From positions 1 to 64,000 of the forward strand of contig DAIUEV010000010.1 of the NCBI GenBank assembly GCA_036844945.1: a stretch of 64,000 nt of DNA. The letters run 5' to 3'. Positions 17,559 to 25,680 of the stretch are shown here, in pieces. Both the position numbers and the translations under genes were made by a program. The notes beneath the pieces were generated by a model. It saw only the letters and a program-made list of their open reading frames with translations, ran no database searches and was not told the origin of the DNA. Source of the stretch: Palsa-461 sp036844945. Lineage in GTDB: Bacteria; Actinomycetota; Acidimicrobiia; Acidimicrobiales; RAAP-2. Numbering within the stretch: position 1 is the first letter of the stretch; each line of letters opens with the position of its first letter.

Positions 17559-18178
17559 CTGGGCACAGCGTACAGATCCCGGGCCGCGATGTACTGCTCC
17601 ACTCCGGGGGGGACCAACCCGGTCAGGGACACCCCCGCCTCGGCCCGGTCCCGCACCGCCGAGCTCGAGAGGTCGACCTCGGTGCCCGAGACGACCACCA
17701 CCCGCCATCCAGGCACGGCGGTCGGCGTCTTGACGCCTGGCCGGGACACGACCGCCAGGGTCACGAGACCGGCCAGCTCACCGGCGCGGTGCCAGGTCGA
17801 CAGGGTGGCGACGACGTCGGCCCCGACGATCAGGTACTGCTCGGGCGCGGGCTCACCCCTCCCGCCGGCGGCCGCCGCCAGCGCCTCGACCGTCTCGACG
17901 GTGTAGCTCGGGCCACCCCGGTCCAGCTCGATCGTGCTGACCGCGAGACCCGGGACGCCGGCGACCGCCGCCTCGACCATGGCCAGGCGGTCCGCCGCCG
18001 GCGTCACGGCGCGCGTCGGGCTCTTCTGCCACGGGTCGTTGGCCACCACGAACAGGACCCGGTCGAGGCCGAGCTCGCTGAGGCACCCCCGCGCGGCGCC
18101 GAGATGACCGACGTGGGGCGGGTCGAAGGTCCCGCCGAGCACTCCGAGCCGCTCGGCGCGGGGCTCGGGCTCGGCCAT
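17555..18178 (-). CDS. nadD: Nicotinate-nucleotide adenylyltransferase
   Basis: Forms deamido-NAD from nicotinate mononucleotide and ATP. The 207 residues contain the nucleotidyltransferase motif GGTFDPPHVGHL (about 15-26), ANDPWQKSP, the ELDRGGPSYTVETVEAL segment, YLIVGADVVATLSTWH, and the C-terminal SSSAVRDRAEAG (ISSTxIR-type motif). The start ATG at 18178 faces the divergent aroG gene. The stop overlaps the small membrane-protein gene. Confidence 0.95.
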   Translation of the reverse strand: MAEPEPRAERLGVLGGTFDPPHVGHLGAARGCLSELGLDRVLFVVANDPWQKSPTRAVTPAADRLAMVEAAVAGVPGLAVSTIELDRGGPSYTVETVEALAAAAGGRGEPAPEQYLIVGADVVATLSTWHRAGELAGLVTLAVVSRPGVKTPTAVPGWRVVVVSGTEVDLSSSAVRDRAEAGVSLTGLVPPGVEQYIAARDLYAVPR

Positions 18179-18243
18179 GGTCGGCCAGCCTAGGAGCCGG
18201 TCCCGAATGCCCCGGGTGGGGCGGACGCGGTGCCCCGACCCCG

Positions 18244-18249
18244 TACGCT
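18244..18249 (+). promoter_or_regulatory. Candidate -10 for a leaderless aroG transcript
   Basis: TACGCT ends six bases before the aroG ATG. If used as a -10 element, transcription would begin at or next to the start codon, giving a leaderless mRNA. No Shine-Dalgarno is visible before this ATG, which fits. The -35 region is not convincing. Confidence 0.3.
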
Positions 18250-18255
18250 TGGGCG

Positions 18256-19632
18256 ATGCCGACCGCGGCCGAGACCACCGAGCACGCCTGGCACCCCGGG
18301 TCGTGGCGGGACCATCCCGCCGACCAGCAGCCGTCGTGGCCCGACGAGGACGCCCGCAAGGCGGTCGAGACGAAGCTGGCCGCCCTCCCGCCGCTCGTCT
18401 TCGCCGGCGAGGCCCGCAACCTGACCGCGGCCCTGGCCGAGGTGGCGCGCGGGCGCGCCTTTCTGCTCCAGGCCGGCGACTGCGCCGAGTCCTTCGACGA
18501 CTTCTCGGCCGACCAGATCCGGGACAAGCTGAAGGTCATCCTCCAGATGGCCGCGGTGCTCACCTACGCGGCCGGGGTGCCGATCGTGAAGGTCGGAAGG
18601 ATCGCCGGGCAGTTCGCCAAGCCCCGCTCCCAGCCGACCGAGACGGTCGGCCAGACCGAGCTCGAGGCGTTCCGGGGCCACATGGTGAACGACGACGCCT
18701 TCGACCCCGACGCACGCCGGCCCGACCCGGGCCGGCTCATCACCGCCTATCACCAGTCGGCCTCGACCCTCAACCTGCTGCGGGCGTTCACGACCGGCGG
18801 GTTCGCCGACCTCACCCAGGTGCACGCGTGGAACCAGCAGTTCGTGTCGACCTCGGCCGAGGGGCGCCGCTACGAGCGGATCGCCGGCGAGATCGACCGG
18901 GCACTGCGGTTCATGGCCGCCTGTGGCATCGATCTCGAACAGGAGGCGGGGCTGCACCAGGTCGACTTCTGGACGAGCCACGAGGCGCTGATCCTCCACT
19001 ACGAGGAGGCCCTCACCCGGCGCGACTCGCTCACCGGCAACTGGGTCGACGGCTCGGCCCACATGCTGTGGGTCGGCGAGCGCACCCGCCGCCTGGACGG
19101 CGCCCACCTGCAGTTCCTGTCGGGCGTGCTCAACCCGCTCGGGGCGAAGATCGGCCCGAACGCGACCGCCGACGAGGTCGTCGGGATCTGCGAGATCCTC
19201 GACCCCGACAAGGTCCCGGGGCGGCTCAGCCTCATCACCCGGCTCGGGGCCGAGCGGGTGGAGTCGCTCCTCCCCCCGCTCATCGACGCGGTGGCCGAGG
19301 CCGGCCACCCGGTGGTGTGGGTGTGCGACCCGATGCACGGGAACACCTTCACCAGCTCGGGCGGGCACAAGACGCGGCGCTTCGAGGACATCTGGACCGA
19401 GCTGCGCGGCTTCTTCAAGGTCCACCGGCACAAGGGCACCTGGCCGGGCGGGGTCCACGTCGAGCTCACCGGCGACGACGTGACCGAGTGCCTCGGGGGC
19501 GCCGAGGAGATCTCCGAAGGCGACCTGCACCAGCGCTACACCACCGCCTGTGACCCGAGGCTGAACGCCCGCCAGGCTCTCGACCTCGCGTACCGGGTCT
19601 CCGAGCTCCTGCGCGAGCGGCCCGAGGACTGA
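18256..19632 (+). CDS. aroG: 3-deoxy-7-phosphoheptulonate synthase, class II
   Basis: First enzyme of the shikimate pathway, joining PEP and erythrose 4-phosphate. The 458 residues match the class II (plant/actinobacterial) family: LLQAGDCAESF with the metal-ligand Cys76, KVGRIAGQFAKPRS, SHEALILHYEEALTR, GERTRRLDGAHLQFLSG, the metal His in VCDPMHGNTF, Glu in GGVHVELTGDDVTECLGG and Asp in ACDPRLNARQAL. All four metal ligands are present. It stands alone on the plus strand, divergent from nadD and convergent, 4 bp apart, with the VWA gene. Confidence 0.96.
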   Translation: MPTAAETTEHAWHPGSWRDHPADQQPSWPDEDARKAVETKLAALPPLVFAGEARNLTAALAEVARGRAFLLQAGDCAESFDDFSADQIRDKLKVILQMAAVLTYAAGVPIVKVGRIAGQFAKPRSQPTETVGQTELEAFRGHMVNDDAFDPDARRPDPGRLITAYHQSASTLNLLRAFTTGGFADLTQVHAWNQQFVSTSAEGRRYERIAGEIDRALRFMAACGIDLEQEAGLHQVDFWTSHEALILHYEEALTRRDSLTGNWVDGSAHMLWVGERTRRLDGAHLQFLSGVLNPLGAKIGPNATADEVVGICEILDPDKVPGRLSLITRLGAERVESLLPPLIDAVAEAGHPVVWVCDPMHGNTFTSSGGHKTRRFEDIWTELRGFFKVHRHKGTWPGGVHVELTGDDVTECLGGAEEISEGDLHQRYTTACDPRLNARQALDLAYRVSELLRERPED

Positions 19633-19636
19633 ACCG

Positions 19637-21076
19637 CTACTCGAGGTCGCCGACGAAGCGCTCCAGCTGGCGCAGGGTCCGGCACTCGACCACCGCGTCG
19701 CAGTGGACGCCGTATTCGGCGATCACCGAGTCGCCCGAGCCCCAGTAGTCCCGCGGCTCGGGGTTGAGCCAGTAGAGGTGGCGGGCCTTCTTGCGCACCT
19801 CGGCCAGCACCCAGTCCTCGGTGGCGTGGTAGTTGTTGCGGGCGTCGCCCAGCACGAGCACGCTCGTGCGCTGGGTGAGCTCCTTCGCCCACCGCTCGTA
19901 GAAGACGCCGAGCGCGTGCCCGTAGTCCGAGTGGCCGTCCACCCACACCACATCGGCCTCGGTGTTGATCCGCTGGACGGCCACCGCCGGGTCGTCGGCC
20001 TGCTCGAAGAACCTGGTGACCTCGTCGATCCCGTCGACGAACACGAAGGAGCGCACCTTGGAGAACTGCGACTGGATCGCGTAGACGAGGTGCAGGGTGA
20101 AGCGGGCGAAGGACGCCACCGAACCCGAGATGTCGGCGATCACCACGATCTCGGGCTTGGCCGGCCGGGGATGCCGGAACCGGGGCTCGACCGGGACCCC
20201 GCCCGTCGAGAGCGAGCGACGCACCGTGGCCCGGAAGTCGAGGGGGCCCCGGCGGCGGTGCCGGCGCCGGCGGGCCAGGCGCACGGCCAGCTTGCGCGAC
20301 AGGGGCTGGAGGGCGCGCTGCAGCGTGGCCAGCTCGTCGCGCGTGGCGTGCATGACGTCGAGGTCCTCGGGGAGGGGCTTGCGGACCGACTTGGCCAGCG
20401 CGTCGGCGCCCCGGTCCTCGACCAGGCGGCGCCGGATCTCGTCCTCGACCGCCTTGCGGAGCTGGTCGACCCGCCCCCGGTACTCGTCGCCGAGCAGGCG
20501 CTCGTCGAGCGCGGAGAGGGAGTCGCCGTCGGGGCGCTCGGACTTCGCCTGGGCCACCAGCCGCTCGAGCACCCGGTCGAGCTCCAGGTTCCGCAGCGTC
20601 CGGTAGAGGTAGTAGGTGCCGCCGACCGGGCGACCGGGCTCGATGCCGGCGAACCGGGTCACCGCCTGGCGCGCCACCAGCCGCATCAGCTGCTGGTCGC
20701 CCTGGAGCAGCGCCTGGTAGAGCATCGCGGCGAGCTCCTCGGGGGTCATCTGGTCCATGGCCCCGCCGCCGCCCTGCTGGCCCCGGGCCTCGCCGCGCAG
20801 CCGGCCGTCGGCGTCCTGGTGCCCGCTCGGGGGCCCGCCGGGACCGTCGTCGCCCGAGCCGAGGCCGCGGGCGAAGTAGATGTCGAAGGTCGTCTCGAAG
20901 GCGTGCCAGTGGCTGGCCGACTTCACCATCGTGGCGCCCAGCGCGTACTTGAGCGCCTCGCGGTCCTCGATCGGGATGTGGTGCACCGCCTCGGCGGCGT
21001 CGAGGTGCTCGGTGAGCGACACCGGCAGCCCGGCGCGGCGCAGCTCCTCGACGAACCCCGAGAGGAGGTTGAGCAC
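19637..21076 (-). CDS. VWA-domain protein, CoxE-like
   Basis: A 479-residue soluble protein. Residues ~1-290 are helical and charged with a Gly-rich linker near residue 75-105. The C-terminal ~180 residues are a von Willebrand A domain with the MIDAS motif DISGS in EIVVIADISGSVASFARF, and SVLVLGDARNNYHATEDW. CoxE-type VWA proteins work with MoxR AAA+ ATPases as chaperones that insert metal cofactors or mature enzymes. The MoxR partner is directly upstream (6 bp gap). No carbon monoxide dehydrogenase or other obvious client is nearby, so the substrate is unknown. The start is a GTG. Confidence 0.88.
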   Translation of the reverse strand: MLNLLSGFVEELRRAGLPVSLTEHLDAAEAVHHIPIEDREALKYALGATMVKSASHWHAFETTFDIYFARGLGSGDDGPGGPPSGHQDADGRLRGEARGQQGGGGAMDQMTPEELAAMLYQALLQGDQQLMRLVARQAVTRFAGIEPGRPVGGTYYLYRTLRNLELDRVLERLVAQAKSERPDGDSLSALDERLLGDEYRGRVDQLRKAVEDEIRRRLVEDRGADALAKSVRKPLPEDLDVMHATRDELATLQRALQPLSRKLAVRLARRRRHRRRGPLDFRATVRRSLSTGGVPVEPRFRHPRPAKPEIVVIADISGSVASFARFTLHLVYAIQSQFSKVRSFVFVDGIDEVTRFFEQADDPAVAVQRINTEADVVWVDGHSDYGHALGVFYERWAKELTQRTSVLVLGDARNNYHATEDWVLAEVRKKARHLYWLNPEPRDYWGSGDSVIAEYGVHCDAVVECRTLRQLERFVGDLE

Positions 21077-21082
21077 CCCGCC

Positions 21083-22033
21083 TCAGCCGTCGCTGGCCGA
21101 GAGGAGCTCCTTGGCGGCCTTGTCGATGTCGCTCTGGTACTTGAGGAGGATGTGCAGGCTGTCCTTGGCGGCCGTCGCGTCGATCGAGGTGATCCCGAGC
21201 ACGACCAGGGTCCGCGCCCAGTCGAGGGTTTCCGAGACCGACGGGAGCTTGCGCAGGTCGATGGTCCGAAGCGAGCGCACGATGCGGGCGACCTGGTCGG
21301 CCAGCTCGTCGGTGATGCCGGGCACCCGGTGCCGGATGATGTCGCGCTCGCGGTCGATGTCGGGGTAGTTGATGTGCAGGTAGAGGCAGCGACGCTTGAG
21401 GGCCTCGGACAGCTCCCGGGTGTTGTTGGAGGTGAGGAAGACCATCGGGAGCTGGGTCGCCCGCACGGTGCCGAGCTCGGGGATCGACACCTGGTACTCG
21501 GAGAGGATCTCGAGGAGCAGCGCCTCGGTCTCGAGCTCGACCCGGTCCACCTCGTCGACGAGGAGCACCACCGGCTCCTTGGCGCGGATGGCCTCGAGCA
21601 GCGGGCGGGTGAGGAGGAAATCCTCCGAGAAGATGTCCTCCTCGAGCTCGGCCCAGGTCGGTGCGTGGTGGTCGGCGTCGGCGGCGAGGGCGCCCTCGGA
21701 GAGCACCTGGCCGGCCTGGATCCGCAGCAGCTGCTTGCGGTAGTTCCACTCGTAGAGGGCCTTGGACTCGTCCAGACCCTCGTAGCACTGCAGCCGGATG
21801 AGCCGGGCCCCGGTGAGCTCGGCCACCGACTTGGCCAGCTGGGTCTTGCCCACCCCGGCCGGGCCCTCGACGAGCACCGGCTTGGCCAGGCGGTCGGCGA
21901 GGTAGACGACGCCGGCGATGCCCTCGTCGGCGAGGTAGCCGACGTCGGCCAGCCCCCCGCGTACCGACAGGATGGACTCGAACCGGGCCGGGCCGATGTC
22001 CCCCAGCCCCAGCGGATCGCTCTTCACGGTCAT
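21083..22033 (-). CDS. MoxR-family AAA+ ATPase
   Basis: A 316-residue AAA+ chaperone ATPase with Walker A GPAGVGKTQLAKS, Walker B EPVVLLVDEVDRV, sensor 1 in VFLTSNNTRELSEALKRRC (arginine-finger region) and sensor 2 toward the C-terminus. It is the motor partner of the VWA protein encoded next. The ATG at 22033 overlaps the proA stop (ATGA). Longer upstream readings are shadows of proA. The coupling means proA, moxR and vwa are expressed together, although no functional tie with proline synthesis is known. Confidence 0.9.
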   Translation of the reverse strand: MTVKSDPLGLGDIGPARFESILSVRGGLADVGYLADEGIAGVVYLADRLAKPVLVEGPAGVGKTQLAKSVAELTGARLIRLQCYEGLDESKALYEWNYRKQLLRIQAGQVLSEGALAADADHHAPTWAELEEDIFSEDFLLTRPLLEAIRAKEPVVLLVDEVDRVELETEALLLEILSEYQVSIPELGTVRATQLPMVFLTSNNTRELSEALKRRCLYLHINYPDIDRERDIIRHRVPGITDELADQVARIVRSLRTIDLRKLPSVSETLDWARTLVVLGITSIDATAAKDSLHILLKYQSDIDKAAKELLSASDG

Positions 22034-23274
22034 CGGCGTGTCTGCCCCTCTCCCCGGACCACCCACTTGGTGCACGTGAGCTCGCGCAGGCCCATCGGGC
22101 CGCGGGCGTGCAACTTCTGCGTCGAGATCCCCACCTCGGCCCCGAGGCCGAGCTCGCCCCCGTCGACGAACCGGGTCGACGCGTTGACCACGACCGCCGC
22201 CGCGTCGACCTCCTTCACGAACCGCTCGGCCGAGGCGAGGTCCGACGTGACGATCGCCTCGGAGTGCCCCGAGCCGTAGCGGGCGATGTGGGCGATAGCG
22301 GCGCCGAGGTCGTCGACCACCGCCACCGAGAGGCAGAGCGAGAGGAACTCGGTGGCGAAGTCCTCCTCGGTGGCGGGCACCGCCCCCGGCAGCAGCGCCC
22401 CGGCGCGGGCGTCGGCCCGCAGCTCGACGTCGGGGAGGACCCGGGCCGCCAACGGCAGGAACTCCTCGGCCACCGAGGTGTGCACGAGCAGGCTCTCCGC
22501 GGCGTTGCACACCCCCGGCCGCTGGGTCTTCGCGTTGGCGATGATCTCGGCGGCCATCTCGAGGTCGGCCGACGCGTCCACGTACACGTGGCAGTTGCCG
22601 TCGCCGTCGAGGACGTAGGGCACGGTGGCGTGCTCCAGCATGAGCTCGATCAGCTGGCGGCCACCGCGGGGGATGAGGCAGTCGATCACGCCCCGCATCC
22701 GCATGAACTGGAGGGCGGTCTCGTGGCTGGTGTCCTCGACGAGCAGGACCCCGTCCTCGGACAACCCGGCCTTGTCGAGCGCCTCCCGCAGGACCGCCAC
22801 GACCGCCCGGTTGGACTCGAGGGCGGAGGACGAACCCCGGAGGAAGGCCACGTTGCCCGACTTGAGACAGAGGCCGGCGGCGTCGCTCGTCACGTTGGGC
22901 CGGTTCTCGTAGATGATGCCCACGACGCCGAGCGGCACCCTCACCCGCTCGATCCGCAGTCCGTTCGGCCGGACCGAGCCATCGACCACCTCGCCGACCG
23001 GGTCCGGGAGGGCCGCGACGCCCCGAAGCCCCGCCGCCATGGACTCGACCCGGGCCGCATCCAGCGACAGCCGGTCGAGGGCGCTGGCGGCCAGGCCGCC
23101 CTGCCGGGCCCGCTCGAGGTCGGCTCGGTTGGCCTCGAGCAGCGGCGCGGTGCCGGCGACCAGGAGGTCGGCCGCCGCCAGGAGTGCCTCGTCGCGCGCG
23201 GCCGAGGACGCAGTGGAGATCGATTTCACCGCGGCCTTGGCGCGGACCCCCAAGCTCGCGAGCTCTGCGGCCAT
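22030..23274 (-). CDS. proA: Gamma-glutamyl phosphate reductase
   Basis: Second step of proline synthesis, reducing gamma-glutamyl phosphate to the semialdehyde with NADPH. The 414 residues are an aldehyde-dehydrogenase-fold enzyme with GVVGIIYENRPNVTSDAAGLCLKSGN, PRGGRQLIELMLEHATVPYVLDGDGNCHVYVD and the catalytic Cys in KTQRPGVCNAAESLLVH; the end has GISTQKLHARGPMGL. Length is standard. It lies downstream of the proB gene but is separated from it by two divergent genes, and continues into moxR. Confidence 0.96.
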   Translation of the reverse strand: MAAELASLGVRAKAAVKSISTASSAARDEALLAAADLLVAGTAPLLEANRADLERARQGGLAASALDRLSLDAARVESMAAGLRGVAALPDPVGEVVDGSVRPNGLRIERVRVPLGVVGIIYENRPNVTSDAAGLCLKSGNVAFLRGSSSALESNRAVVAVLREALDKAGLSEDGVLLVEDTSHETALQFMRMRGVIDCLIPRGGRQLIELMLEHATVPYVLDGDGNCHVYVDASADLEMAAEIIANAKTQRPGVCNAAESLLVHTSVAEEFLPLAARVLPDVELRADARAGALLPGAVPATEEDFATEFLSLCLSVAVVDDLGAAIAHIARYGSGHSEAIVTSDLASAERFVKEVDAAAVVVNASTRFVDGGELGLGAEVGISTQKLHARGPMGLRELTCTKWVVRGEGQTRR

Positions 23275-23320
23275 CGGTGCAGCTTAGTTCGGGGCCTGCG
23301 AGACCCCTTTGGGCGCCCTC

Positions 23321-24154
23321 TCAGCCGAGCCGGCTCGACAGCCAGGCGACCAGGTCGGCGGTGACCTCGTCCCGGTTGGTCTCGTTGAACACCTCGTGCC
23401 GGGCGCCGGGGTAGACGACGAGGGTGACGTCGCGGAGGCCGGCGGCGCGGTACGCGTCGGCCAGCCGGGTCCCGCCCTCTTCCCCGCCGACCCGGTCGTC
23501 CGACCCGTTCAGGATGAGGACGGGCAGGTCGGGCGGGATCGTCGCGTCGGTCCCCTCGTCGAGGACCGCGCGCCGGGCGTCCGCCGGCCTCACCGTCAGG
23601 TTCTCGAACCCGCACCATGGATCGGCGTCGTACGCGGCCACCTCGGCGGGGTCGCGCGACAGCCAGTCGTACCCGCCGCCCGGGGCCGCCGGGGCCCGCC
23701 GGGGTGCCCCCGGAGCCCGGCGGGTCGTCCCGGTGAGGACCAGCGCGGCATAGTCCGCGCCGGCCGAGCGGACCAGCCGCTGGGCCAGGAACGACCCCCA
23801 TGAGTGGCCGAGCAGGCAGATCGCCAGGCCGGGCTCGGCGGTGCGGATCCTCCCGGTCACCGCGCCGAGCGCCTCGAGCACCCCCTCCATCCCCCGGGGG
23901 CCGAGGTCGCCCAGGCCCCCGGCGTGCACGCCCGTCTCGCCGTGGCCGAGGTGGTCGTCGGCCCACACCGCGTACCCGGCGTCGCACAGCGCCCCGGCCA
24001 GCCGGCGGTAGCGCCCGCGGTGCTCGGCCCACCCGTGGGCGACCTGGACCACCGCCCGCGGCTGCGCCGGGGCCCAGCGGGTCCCGAACACCCTGGCCCC
24101 GTCGGCCTCGACCAGGCTCCACCCGGTTTCTTCCACCGCCCCGATGCCTACCAT
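23321..24154 (-). CDS. Alpha/beta hydrolase, monoacylglycerol-lipase (S33) type
   Basis: Probable serine esterase or lysophospholipase. The 277-residue product has the oxyanion/HGW region (QVAHGWAEHRGRY), the nucleophile elbow GHSWGSF, catalytic Asp in LNGSDDRVGG and catalytic His in YPGARHEVFNE, and a cap region between. These match the Hydrolase_4/monoglyceride lipase family. The substrate is not deducible. The ATG at 24154 has no good ribosome site; a GTG at about residue 7 is possible. It lies 46 bp before proA on the same strand and diverges from the small gene at 24251. Confidence 0.87.
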   Translation of the reverse strand: MVGIGAVEETGWSLVEADGARVFGTRWAPAQPRAVVQVAHGWAEHRGRYRRLAGALCDAGYAVWADDHLGHGETGVHAGGLGDLGPRGMEGVLEALGAVTGRIRTAEPGLAICLLGHSWGSFLAQRLVRSAGADYAALVLTGTTRRAPGAPRRAPAAPGGGYDWLSRDPAEVAAYDADPWCGFENLTVRPADARRAVLDEGTDATIPPDLPVLILNGSDDRVGGEEGGTRLADAYRAAGLRDVTLVVYPGARHEVFNETNRDEVTADLVAWLSSRLG

Positions 24155-24250
24155 CGGCGGGGGTGCTATGCCGGTGGTCCGGCCTCGGCCGCACACCGAT
24201 CGCGGGGGCCCCGGGGGGCCCGCCGGTACCGACCCACGAAGGGAAGACCC

Positions 24251-24553
24251 ATGACCGTCCTCGTCACCTTGAAGATCCCGGCCTCGGCAAAGAAGCTGGA
24301 GGAGATCGCCCGGGCCAAGCCCGACCTGTTGTCCGGGATCATCAAGCAGGCGAATTCCCATGGGCTGATCCATCACCGGTTCTGGGCCAGCGACACCGAG
24401 CTCCTGGTGGTCGACGAGTGGCCCGACGAGAAGTCGTTCCAGGCGTTCTTCGAGGCGGCCACCGAGATCCCGGGCCTGATGGAGGAGGCCGGGGCGACCG
24501 GACCGCCCGAGATCTCCTTCTGGCAACAGACGGCGGTGGGCGACACGGTCTGA
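24251..24553 (+). CDS. Small dimeric alpha/beta-barrel (ABM-like) protein
   Basis: A 100-residue protein (MTVLVTLKIPASAKKLEEIAR...) with the pattern of the ABM/ferredoxin-like fold: strand, helix (EEIARAKPDLLSGIIKQA), HHRFW strand, ELLVVDEWPDEKSFQAFFEAA, and a final helix and strand. Such proteins include heme-degrading and antibiotic-biosynthesis monooxygenases and sulfur-related enzymes, so the activity is open. An AAGGGAAG ribosome site precedes the ATG. It is divergent from the hydrolase and convergent with proB (17 bp), and it helps split proB from proA. Confidence 0.75.
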   Translation: MTVLVTLKIPASAKKLEEIARAKPDLLSGIIKQANSHGLIHHRFWASDTELLVVDEWPDEKSFQAFFEAATEIPGLMEEAGATGPPEISFWQQTAVGDTV

Positions 24554-24570
24554 CCGCCGCGTCCTGGGCG

Positions 24571-25680
24571 CTACTCCCCCAGCACCACCATGTCGTCGCG
24601 GTGGATGAGCTCCCGGGCGAGGTCGTCGGGGAGCTCATCCGAGCGCCTCCCGACCCACTCGGCGGCCCGGGAGGACGGGCACCGGACGAGACCCTTGGCC
24701 ACGAGCACCCCCGCGGCGTCGTGGACCTCCACGGCGTCGTCGGGCTCGAACCGTCCAGCCACCGACACCACCCCGGCCGCGAGCAGCGAGCGGCCGCCCT
24801 CGACGAGGGCCCGCCGCGCCCCGTCGTCGATTACGACCGTCCCCGAGGACCCGAGCGCGAACGCGATCCACAGCTTGCGGGCCGGCAGGGTGCGAGGGCG
24901 CGCCCGAAACACGGTGCCCACCCCCGGCTCCCCGGCAACCACGCGGGTCAGGACCCCGGGCCGACCCGCCTCGGCGATCACGGTCTCGATCCCCGACCAG
25001 GTCGCAATCTTCGCCGCCGCGAGTTTGGACGCCATCCCGCCGCTCCCGACCGAGCCCGGTCCCCCGGCGCGCAGCTCGAGCTGGTGGTCGATCTCGACGA
25101 CCTCCTCGATGAGCGAGGCCTCGGCGACCCGTCGGGGGTCGGCGGTCAGCAGTCCGGCGGTGTCGGTGAGCAGGATCATGCGCTCCGCGCCGACCAGGTG
25201 GGCCACGAGGGCGGCCAGCCGGTCGTTGTCGCCGAAGCGGATCTCGTCGTCGGCGACCGCGTCGTTCTCGTTGATGACCGGCACGACCCCGAGGTCGAGC
25301 AGGTGGGCCAGGGTCTGGCGGGCGTGCAGGTACTGCTGTCGGTGCACGAAGTCGAGCGGGGCGAGCAGGACCTGGCCGGCAGCGAGCCCGTGGATGCCGA
25401 GCCCCGCCGCCCAGGCCGCGATGACCCGGGGCTGACCGACCGCGGAGACCGCCTGGAGCACCGCCGGATCTCCCGAACGGGCCCGGCCGTCCCCGAGGGC
25501 GGCCCAGCCGGCCGCGATCGCCCCGGAGCTCACGACGACGACTCGACGCCCGCCCGCCCGGAGCGACGCGATCTGCTCGCAGATCGACGCGATGACGGTC
25601 TCGTCGACCCGGCCGCCGTCGGAGGTGACCGAGGTCGTGCCGAGCTTCACCACGAGCACGGGGACGCGCGTCCCGCTCAC
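24571..25680 (-). CDS. proB: Glutamate 5-kinase
   Basis: First step of proline synthesis, phosphorylating glutamate. The 369 residues have the amino-acid-kinase domain (LVVKLGTTSVTSDGG, VVVVSSGAIAAG, VPVINENDAVADDEIRFGDNDRLAALVA, LLTDTAGLLTADPR, GSGGMASKLAAAKIA) and a C-terminal PUA domain (about 285-369). The GTG start at 25680 overlaps the obg stop (GTGA), so it is coupled to obg as in other actinobacteria. The frame upstream of this is only a shadow of obg. Confidence 0.95.
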   Translation of the reverse strand: MSGTRVPVLVVKLGTTSVTSDGGRVDETVIASICEQIASLRAGGRRVVVVSSGAIAAGWAALGDGRARSGDPAVLQAVSAVGQPRVIAAWAAGLGIHGLAAGQVLLAPLDFVHRQQYLHARQTLAHLLDLGVVPVINENDAVADDEIRFGDNDRLAALVAHLVGAERMILLTDTAGLLTADPRRVAEASLIEEVVEIDHQLELRAGGPGSVGSGGMASKLAAAKIATWSGIETVIAEAGRPGVLTRVVAGEPGVGTVFRARPRTLPARKLWIAFALGSSGTVVIDDGARRALVEGGRSLLAAGVVSVAGRFEPDDAVEVHDAAGVLVAKGLVRCPSSRAAEWVGRRSDELPDDLARELIHRDDMVVLGE

